This document shows positions 44,613 to 52,330 of a stretch of 52,330 nucleotides of DNA, in pieces (position 1 is the first letter of the stretch; each line of letters starts with the position of its first letter). Source of the stretch: Lingula anatina (Eukaryota; Brachiopoda; Lingulata; Lingulida; Lingulidae); contig NW_019775894.1 in NCBI RefSeq assembly GCF_001039355.2, forward strand, positions 17,210 to 69,539, in the 5' to 3' direction. Under the pieces are notes generated by a model. That model saw nothing but the letters and a program-made list of their open reading frames with translations, searched no databases and had not been told where the DNA came from. A program made the position numbers and the translations under genes.

Positions 44613-47600
44613 TGTCCCACATGTCATTTGAATATTTTATAGCCATGCAACCGACCTTCTATTCTAACTCAAGTGACATCGCCAGTTATTCGGGATCAGA
44701 AACCAAGATGGGAATGGTTATTATAATCAACATTGTTAATTTCTGCCCCGATTTGAATATTGAACCAAGAGCAGGCAGTGAGCTTGACGAAGGTACGTAG
44801 ATTTGCCTTTTAAGCCCCTTTTACACTGGATGACGTCCTTTCTGTGTCCCTTCTACATTGTACGATTCAAAGGGTGGCCTGGACGCTCAATGGTCATAAA
44901 ACAAAATTAAAAAGGAAGCCATACCGTACACATCAACATATAATCCAAAAAATCTGGAAGTACACAATGTCATAACTGGAAACCTTGGTAAAACAAGATG
45001 ACAAAATAGATGATATACTAACCGAAATGCAGATTATAAAGAGTAAGAGACAAAGTCCATCACTAAAGCAAATTTTAACAAAAGCAAAATTGGAAAACAA
45101 TTCCAGGACAAATGTGGAAACCTCAACAATACGAGTGCAGAAATGTGAGGTACCCAGGTGTGGCACTTGTCCACTAATTAAGGAGGGGAGCCATCTAACA
45201 TTTAAAAATTGACTTACATTTAGAATTAAACACCCATTCACCTGCACTAGCTCAAATCTAATTTATGTATTAACTTGCAGTGGATGCGGTGAGAACTATA
45301 TAGCACAAACTGAAGACACTCTTCGACATACACAGTATAGAATGACCGTTCACAGACAACAAATAAGACAACCTAAATATCTGTGCACGTCTGTGAGTGG
45401 GCACATTAGGGAATGCTCTATGAACAAAAAAAAGGACTTTACGGTATTCCCATTTTATAAATTCACTAGGGAAACAACCCAAACAGAAAGGGAAATGAAA
45501 GAAAATCTATTCATTAATAGGTATGAACCTACATTGAATAGATAAAAGCATTGTTAAAAGTAACAACTAAACACCCATTTTTACAGACGTCACATTTTAG
45601 CCTTTATGACATCACCTAGTAACAAATAAACAAAAAAACCTGAAGAAAGAAAGAAAAAGGTCGGGGCAAAAAAAGTTGCTGTCCTTTTTTCTTTATATAT
45701 ACATACTACATACAGACTGTAGACCTATAATGTCGGGTCTTGCCAATATACCAATTTATGAGGAACAAACAGCATATATAAAGAGTTTTATTTTGTTTAG
45801 AATTATTGTATATCATTTGATAAATGTAAACGCCCGTCAACCACACACACATAAAAAAAAAAAAAATTCGTTTCAAATTGTTCTAAATATTGAATTGCAC
45901 CAAGCTTCTTTGTGATTTTTTGAACCAATAATATTTCTATTTCTCAATTTTTTTTAGTCATATTAAATAGTCAATGCTTTGCATGCGAGGACTATTGGAA
46001 CTAATGTTGATGTGAAGAACTTGAATAAGTGGTGAAATGAATTAAGTTGCCATTTCGCCAAGCTGAACTAATTATTGCCTGGACGATTGTTTAAATAAAT
46101 TAATGAAAGCATCACCTAGTAACATTAAGGCCAATTTTGGCTTTTTTATTAATTTTAGAGAACATTGAGAAAACATTCACACAGTCTGGTATGAACTATG
46201 ATGTCTTCAAGATTCGGGACAAAACAAGTGTAGATTTAATGGTGGAACTGACCGGGTATGCGGAGTTGGCAAATGGCAACAATCACTATCAATCGTTCGC
46301 CATATTTGTTCTTTCACATGGAGACAAGGGGCAAATACTTGCAGCAGACGGACAACCCATTGCAATGTCCACCATTGCGAATACCTTCAGTACGGAGCAA
46401 CATCCGAATCTGGATGGGAAACCGCGGGTGGTAATCTTCCAGGCATGTCTGGGTAATAAAAAACCAGGTAAATTCCCTTTCTCCCTCACTCTCTCTTTGT
46501 TAAAGAGAATGTATCAGCCGTTGCGAAGACAAAAAATGCCTTTATGCATAAAACATACTTAAAAAGAACAAATAAGTGCTTAGAAACATTAATTCATATT
46601 TATGGCAAGTGATTATCTATAGCGGTAAAATATAACTAATATAAGTGGTACTCATTTAAATTCAGTTGCATCACGGAGACGCTTGCTACCTGTGCATTTG
46701 AAGTATTATGTGTTTTAGAATCAATAATTCCTCACCCCTTCCTAAGGGTGGGTATAAGAATAAGAAAATTGATGCCTGTAAATCAAAAGAAACAAATGAT
46801 AGATGCGAAAAACCATTACAGAAAAATTACTGAAATGGCAACCAGCCAGACACATTACGTACAGTATAAACACAATGCAGGAAGGTACATACCGGTGTTT
46901 GACCATTTATTTAAACATTTATGATCATTTTGCTAGTTTCGTTTACTTGATTTTGTTAACAGGCGTTACTGTGATAAAATGATATATAAACTGAATCCCT
47001 CAATGAAGTACCTTGCATTATTTAGAAAATAAAACCTAATTAACAGAATCAAAATTTTACAGTAGGTTTTAAGCCAAAATGTTACCTAACCAGTACGTTT
47101 CTTTTCTTTACTGCTGTTGATACAATATCATCTACTGTTAAACTTTATAGTACCCTCCCAACAAATAATTAAAATAAGAAAAAATACACAGGAATGTAAA
47201 TATTATCTGTCCGTATGTTGGCTCTGTGGTGCATTTAAGTTAATATATTTATATTTTGTAAAGTTATTTTTATTTTTTTTATTATTATCATTGTTTTTTT
47301 TAACCCAAATAATATGTCAATTATTGTATGTAAAATATTGCATAGAAAATACGATGTAATTACCCATTTTATATGTAATCTCTGCGACGGAGAAATACGT
47401 TTGATGTTTTTGTTCCCATAGGCACTTACTACATGCTTCCCAATACGATCGGTATTTTATCTATCGGTATTTTATTTTTCTTTTGTTATAGAATTTACCA
47501 CCGGGACATTAAAAGATGATCTCCTTAAGGCATGTGATGAAGGGAATGATGAAGAAAATGTCAAACAACTTAAGAGTACAAAAGAGGTCGAAAGCGATCA

Positions 47601-47913
47601 TTTTACAGATCCGATTCAATACATCGATCCAATTACTGACGAACATTCCATTCCTTCGGCCGATGGACCGGATTTTGTTTTTGGATTTGCCACTCTCCCC
47701 GGTTGCACGGCCATAAGAACCCCAGAAGGATCTCCGTTCATCAAGCTGCTCATGGATGAAATACGATCCGACATAAAATATGGACACCCGATCAGAAAAA
47801 GCGTGATAGAGATGCTTCAGACTGTTAACGATCGCATGTTGCAAGACCACTGCATATGTATTCAAATGTCAAGTACCGCAAGAAGATCTATTTCGTTTCG
47901 TCGGCAAACATAA
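44613..47913 (+). CDS. Caspase (p20 and p10 regions), three exons
   Basis: Exons 44613..44792, 46159..46467 and 47492..47913 are joined by GT-AG introns, all in phase 1, with stop TAA at 47911. Caspases are cysteine proteases that cut after aspartate in apoptosis and inflammation. p20: KMGMVIIIN strand, PRAGSELDEENIEKTF with the S1-pocket Arg, catalytic His in VLSHGDKG (codon 46317..46319), catalytic Cys in FQACLG (codon 46446..46448). p10: DFVFGFATLPGCTAIRTPEGSPFIKLL, written here only to show that the usual SWR/GSWF pocket reads AIR/GSPF: Arg is kept, both Trp are replaced. QACLG instead of QACRG/QACQG is unusual. The linker is rich in Asp (SADGPDF and others), allowing self-processing. No CARD or death-effector domain is seen; the only upstream candidate exon is the transmembrane one at 41610. 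Predicted active because His, Cys and both pocket Arg remain. Confidence 0.86.
44985..45545 (+). mobile_element. Penelope-like element fragment with GIY-YIG endonuclease domain (intron of the caspase gene)
   Basis: One frame with a single in-frame TGA at 45210..45212. It encodes the typical PLE tail: KCEVPRCGTCPLI, then a GIY-YIG-like core NLIYVLTCSGCGENYIAQTE, then HIRECSM and a helix-rich end EREMKENLFINRYEPTLNR. The usual YIGET motif reads YIAQT, so the nuclease is probably dead. No reverse transcriptase core remains upstream. It has the same orientation as the host gene. Confidence 0.75.
45546..46158 (+). other. Remainder of caspase intron, no feature
   Basis: AT-rich intronic sequence with two copies of CATCACCTAGTAACA (near 45610 and 46110). 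No coding exon is recognised. Confidence 0.5.
46468..47491 (+). other. Intron between caspase p20 and p10 exons
   Basis: Begins GTAAATTC and ends TTTTGTTATAG. AT-rich, with no exon or element that I recognise. Confidence 0.75.
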
Positions 47914-48190
47914 GGAAACTGAACAGAAAAAAAAACGCAGGCAGATATTGGCCCTTGTGCCATTGGCTTTACAACAAATATCATCCACATTCCAAAGCTT
48001 ATGGTAATGGTACAGAAAGGTGATAAACACATTTTCCTAGAGAATGCTGGTAGAACAATTTCCCTAGCTATGTTATTATAAATAGACTTACGAAGATTTT
48101 TAGTCTGTAGCTACTTATGTTTTTCTGGTCCTGCCAGCCAATATTTCGGACTTTGAGAGGCATCCTAGTATCCCCAAATGATAATTAGAC

Positions 48191-48553
48191 CCAAGAGAAC
48201 AGTGTGGAGTTGTATACCAGTGTGAGTACCAGGTGTGTGGGGAAAAATACATCGGAGAGACAGGACTTTCCTTAACAGAAGGAATCACGGAACATCAAAA
48301 ATCTATTAAGAAACGCGATTAAAAAAACTATGCCCTCGGCCAACACCAGGAACAGGCAGGGCACTGTATAACATCAACAACCCTAGAAGATGTTAAAAAG
48401 ACTTGGAAAGAGAGTCACGGGACCTACACCGTTCTTGAATCGACTAACACCCGCTTTTATGGGGCCAAGCTGAATCGAGATGATGGGACTGAGCTACCCA
48501 ACCTCTACCTACCATTCCTTAGGGAGCAGCAGGCAGGGGGGTTGACCAAATAG
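48191..48553 (+). mobile_element. Second Penelope-like fragment (GIY-YIG C-terminus)
   Basis: A frame of 120 codons with one internal TAA (48320..48322). The core GVVYQCEYQVCGEKYIGETG keeps the YIGET motif and a TEHQK helix, followed by QEQAGH and the characteristic late block KLNRDDGTELPNLYLPFL, then a terminal TAG. It comes from a different PLE lineage than the fragment at 44985, judging by the divergent core. The sequence just after (GACGAAATATTGACTGTTT) resembles PLE 3' ends. It starts about 280 bp after the caspase stop. Confidence 0.75.
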
Positions 48554-48683
48554 CACACAAAAGGGGGTGACAGGATGTCACATCTATTACATCTGTCACA
48601 ACCTCCTCCCTCATGAAGCTTGGCCTCAAGCAGACGAAATATTGACTGTTTAGATCAGACAAATATAAGAAGTAGATGAAATA

Positions 48684-48976
48684 AAAATGCAGTAGTATCG
48701 AAGTAGTATCGAAGTAGCAAAGAAGCATTAACGCAGTAGTGGTGTGGAGCATATTTGCAGTAGAAATGCAGTATAGCCTACTGCAATTCTACTTCAAAAA
48801 TTACATAGGATCATACAGAGACGGAGCATTAATGCAGTAGATTCGCAGCATGATAGCAGCATGTTTCAAATATGCTAATTACATGTAGCTCCCACATCGA
48901 AGCAGATTTGAAGCATGTTTGCAGTATGATTGCAGTAGTCTACTGCGCTGGAGTATCTACTTCGTTTTCGTGCGGG
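48684..48976. mobile_element. GCAGTAG-rich MITE, copy 2 (left end altered)
   Basis: Same family and orientation as 21698..21981. The right end TCGTTTTCGTGCGGG is intact; the left CCCGCACG is missing and replaced by GATGAAAT. It carries an internal 11-bp tandem duplication (AGTATCGAAGT). Confidence 0.9.
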
Positions 48977-49554
48977 TAAGGCTAAAAAATCTTCACAAGT
49001 CCATTTCCGTAGCGAATCAAGGAGTATTTATCCCAGAGCTAAATGACATCTGACGAATGGTAAATATTTAATGGTCTAATCCGTACATTAACAAAGATTG
49101 TATTGCCAGGTTTTTCTTTTCTTTTTTTTTCATCCACATACAACAAATGTAAAAATGCATATTTCGAAATTTAGTTTATTTTATGTTTACAACGGAGGTG
49201 ACGCTTTTGATAAACATTGGCATTTTTTATGTTAATGTAGTAACATGCTTGATTTTTTAGTTATATCTTTAATTTACCCTATTTACCTAACGTTTTAATT
49301 TCCGTGTCTTCTGTGTGACTCTAAGATAAATGTATCAATCAGAATGATAATAACAAGTGCTTTGTTGCAAGATTTAGGGCACCTAAAAGCCACTGGTGAA
49401 AGACTTTTGCATAAAATCATGTTAATCGCTTGATAAAAGGCATGACTCTACACGATGTATACAGTATATACTAAATGTAAACATATGTTTATTTTACCGC
49501 ACGATTGATATTGTGATTGTTTGAGGCTTTCTTATACCCACACACCAAACGTGT
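48977..49554. other. No gene recognised
   Basis: AT-rich spacer between MITE copy 2 and the ~130-bp tandem array. No open frame or structural element to report. Confidence 0.5.
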
Positions 49555-50518
49555 TATACTTTATTACACGTATACCAGACTCTCTTTGTATTTATCATGT
49601 CCTGGGAAGATCTAATTTGAATTATAACAACTTATTGTTTGATTATAGCTTCATTTTTTGCAACTTGCCCAAACTGCAGATTTTATACTTTATTTGACGT
49701 ATATATACCAGACTCTTTATGTATTTATCATGTTCTTGAAATATCTAATTTGAATTATAACAGCTTATTGTTTGATTATAGCTTCATTTTTGCAACTTGT
49801 CCAAATTGCACATTTTATACTTTATTTGACGTATATACCAGACTCTTTATGTATTTATCATGTTCTTGAAATATCTAATTTGAATTATAACAGCTTATTG
49901 TTTGATTATAGCTTCATTTTTGCAACTTGTCTAAATTGCACATTTTATACTTTATTTGACGTATATACCAGCTCCCNTTTATTTGACGTATATACCAGAC
50001 TCTTTATGTATTTATCATGTTCTTGAAATATCTAATTTGAATTATAACAGCTTATTGTTTGATTATAGCTTCATTTTTGCAACTTGTCTAAATTGCACAT
50101 TTTATACTTTATTTGACGTATATACCAGCTCCCGCACGAAAATGCAGTAGTATCGAAGTAGCAAAGAAGCATTAACGCAGTAGTGGTGTGGAGCATATTT
50201 GCAGTAGAAATGCAGTATACCCTACTGCAATTCTACTTCAAAAATTACATAGGGTTGTACAGAGGAGGAGCATTAATGCAGTAGATTAGCAGCATGATAG
50301 AAGCATGTTTCAAATATGCTAATTAGCTCCCAATGCGAAGCAGATTTGAGGCATATTTGCAGTATGATTGCAGTAGTCTACTGCGCTGGAGCACCTACTG
50401 CTTTTTCGTGCGGGAGACTCTATATGTATTTATCTTGTCATGGAAAAATCTAATTTGAATTATAACAGCTTATTGTTTGGTTATAGCTTCATTTTTGAAC
50501 TTGTAAAACTGCAGATTT
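49555..50518. repeat. ~130-bp tandem array, interrupted by a MITE and a single N
   Basis: Units carry ACCAGACTCTTTATGTATTT, ATATCTAATTTGAATTATAA, CAGCTTATTGTTTGATTATAG and ACTTTATTTGACGTATATA. About four to five units precede the MITE at 50131 and a partial, more diverged one follows it (50415..50518). The N at 49977 follows CCAGCTCCC, the first bases of the MITE, so the left contig ended as it entered a MITE and the extra unit may be an assembly duplication. Confidence 0.88.
50131..50414. mobile_element. GCAGTAG-rich MITE, copy 3
   Basis: A 284-bp element starting CCCGCACGAAAATGCAGTAG and ending CTTTTTCGTGCGGG. It lies inside the tandem array: the flanks ACCAG and ACTCT rejoin to the uninterrupted unit once CT and AG next to the ends are counted with the element. 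Same length and orientation as copy 1. Confidence 0.93.
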
Positions 50519-50909
50519 GCTCTTTTAGAATAAAGTATCTACAGTGTATACGGATATTTTAATTATTTTCACGATCGACAGACCATGTAGAGGAAAAACG
50601 GCAATCAATAGGTAAAGACTTAAAAAAGCGGATCAACGAACAATTTAATGTTTGTTTATTTCACTAAAGGTTATCATTTCAAAAAATGAAATATGAAAAA
50701 AAACCTTAAGTTCGTTTGTCCTTCCCTTCTTCACGTATTGAGACGGGCTGTCCTATTCTTTCCCGCCTCACGGGCAGAAATATGTTGATATGTTTCATTT
50801 ATTTTAAGTATTACACGCAACAGGGATGCTGACTACAGCCTTGGAGAAATCCTTATACGGATACTACACGCCAATGTTGACGGCAGTTTTCAATGTAAAG
50901 AGGTATTAT

Positions 50910-51075
50910 CAGGGGCGTAACCAGACCTTTTAAAATTGTACGCACAGATTTTGAAAATTCCCAGGTACGATTATATTCCGTGAAAAATACACTGAATTTA
51001 TGGAGAATAATATCATGGTTGGCTCAAAAAATTGTACGCACAGTGCATCCGTGCGTATGCCTGGTTACGCCCCTG
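50910..51075. mobile_element. MITE with TIR CAGGGGCGTAACCAG
   Basis: A 166-bp element with perfect 15-bp inverted ends, flanked by TTAT on both sides (50906..50909 and 51076..51079). ATTGTACGCACAG occurs twice near the arms. Non-coding. The sequence 50519..50909 before it shows no gene. Confidence 0.85.
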
Positions 51076-51387
51076 TTATCATGTTCCAAACATCGCGCTG
51101 TACATAAACCGAGTGAGAGATAGGGTGGCTATATACACTCTCAGAATACAACTGTCAGGGCACTGTTTCTGTCACCAGGAACTGCCAGTGAATGAGTTCT
51201 CTGGGCGCAAGATGCAAGTGCAAAAGAGAAGAGAAGAACCAAATTCATTTGTGAGTTAAGGAAACATGCCGGAGTTCAGGGTGGGGGTGCAGTGGGGGTG
51301 GGGGGGGGTGGGGAGGGAGGCTGGTCTCATGTACCATGGACCGCAATGTCTGGAGGATCCATGTTGGGGATCGGCTGAAACCGCCTT

Positions 51388-51503
51388 AGTAGTAGCAGTA
51401 GTGCAATGTAGAAGTAGTAGTAGTAGTTGTTGTAGTAGTAAAGGTAGTGGTAGTAGGAATAGAAATAGCAGCAGCGGTACTAGTAATAGTAGTAGTAGTA
51501 GTT

Positions 51504-51556
<53 letters not shown>

Positions 51557-51635
51557 TGTACAGGCACAACTAGTACTAGTAGTAGTACATGTAGTAGAAG
51601 TAGTAGCGGTACACGTAGTAGTACACGTAGTAGAA
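51388..51635. repeat. (AGT)n triplet microsatellite with variants
   Basis: About 250 bp dominated by AGT/TAG triplets, with a pure core near 51488..51555 and interspersed AGC, GGT and ACACGT variants. It is open in several frames (poly-Ser, poly-Val, poly-Thr, poly-Leu), all artefacts. A G-run (51284..51310) lies just upstream. Confidence 0.95.
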
Positions 51636-51639
51636 GCAC

Positions 51640-52330
51640 ATGGCAAGACGTGGGAAAATTTACAAATTTCACAACCTTTGTGCCTTTGTCTTTGTTGGTG
51701 CGTTGGTGCAAATCCCCATTTATTATTTAAAGGTGTGGTAGATAAATCCATTCCCACATTCAAACTAGAAATAATATCCACCCCAGTGGATTTAGCTGAG
51801 AAATAGGTACATGTATCTCCGGGGTTAGTTGATTCGCAGTGTAGGTGCCTGTAAATAAATCTCCCCCCTCCCGTGAATATTTTATAAGGTAGCTCATTCC
51901 ATTGGGCATAAGGGTAAATACTTATTGATTTGGATAGTAAAACTGTTGTTGATGTGTAATATTCGTTTTAATCACGCCAATTATGTGTAATAACTATACA
52001 TTAACCCTCCATCTGATACTCTCAATTTTGTCTTGGTATCGATGGTGTTTTAAGTGTTAAAATCCAAATCATTTGGAGGAATACAATGTCCGTCAATAAA
52101 CCACCTGGTCAGCTCTCCCGGCGGGTACCATGTCACCGGTTCACTGGGGTCGTTTAATTTGGCACATACTGTTTGGGGGTGGTCGGCTCATGCCTTAGTT
52201 AAACTACATCAGATCAAAATAACACGATCCAAAGCTGGGCCCCTGGGTACGTGTGTTTTGACAGCGCCCCTAGTTAAGAGCTGTGAGCTTGTTAGTGGGA
52301 CGCTCGGGGTTGAGATTTAATGCTCAAGAT
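51640..52330. other. No gene recognised to the end of the window
   Basis: Single-copy sequence. The open frame at 52054..52320 has no recognisable motif or splice context. Confidence 0.45.

Noticed and set aside
49639-50150. Repeated open frames in the ~130-bp tandem array
   Set aside because: The frames recur with the array period and carry no domain; one crosses the N.
51256-51806. Poly-Ser, poly-Leu, poly-Val and poly-Thr open frames
   Set aside because: Translation of an AGT triplet microsatellite in several frames; no codon structure beyond the repeat.
1-52330. CRISPR arrays, bacterial operons, tRNA or rRNA genes
   Set aside because: No spacer-repeat pattern, operon spacing, cloverleaf or rRNA core motifs were seen; tandem repeats here are minisatellites or coding TPRs.

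Overview
The window is animal nuclear DNA. It holds spliced protein genes with GT-AG introns, long AT-rich non-coding stretches, microsatellites, MITEs, Penelope-like remnants and one large DNA transposon. The gene content (a TRIM-NHL protein, an alpha-arrestin, HEPN-NB-ARC-TPR proteins, a caspase) and an AcademX-like transposase fit a marine invertebrate, either a deuterostome such as an echinoderm, hemichordate or amphioxus, or a lophotrochozoan. The sequence alone does not settle which.

Layout. 0.45-3.2 kb: a plus-strand TRIM-NHL gene with a frameshift in its RING exon. 3.2-7.9 kb: no gene recognised; it has microsatellites, a hAT-like MITE with an 8-bp target duplication and a possible retroposon tail. 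7.95-12.0 kb: a complete seven-exon alpha-arrestin (438 aa, two PPxY motifs). 12.2-20.3 kb: a large DNA transposon with very long terminal inverted repeats, repeated ATGGCCGTCAA subterminal motifs and an intact 1438-aa XPG-nuclease-type transposase. 20.3-26.2 kb and 30.5-37.1 kb: two tandem copies, both minus strand, of a HEPN + NB-ARC + TPR gene. The right copy is intact over 1615 aa; the left copy is a pseudogene with at least five lesions, one of them a MITE insertion. 37.1-39.5 kb: three copies of a 461-bp repeat. 41.6-47.9 kb: a multi-transmembrane exon followed by three phase-matched caspase exons, with a foldback element and a Penelope-like fragment in the introns. 48.2-52.3 kb: a second Penelope-like fragment, MITEs, a ~130-bp tandem array and triplet repeats.

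The genes suggest an innate-immunity or cell-death neighbourhood: a TRIM ligase-like protein, duplicated NLR-like sensors carrying a HEPN (putative RNase or adaptor) domain, and a caspase with a non-standard substrate pocket that may be membrane anchored. That link rests only on gene families and proximity.

Three single N positions (13475, 38978, 49977) each sit between direct duplications, so parts of those duplications are probably assembly joins or unmerged haplotypes rather than biology.
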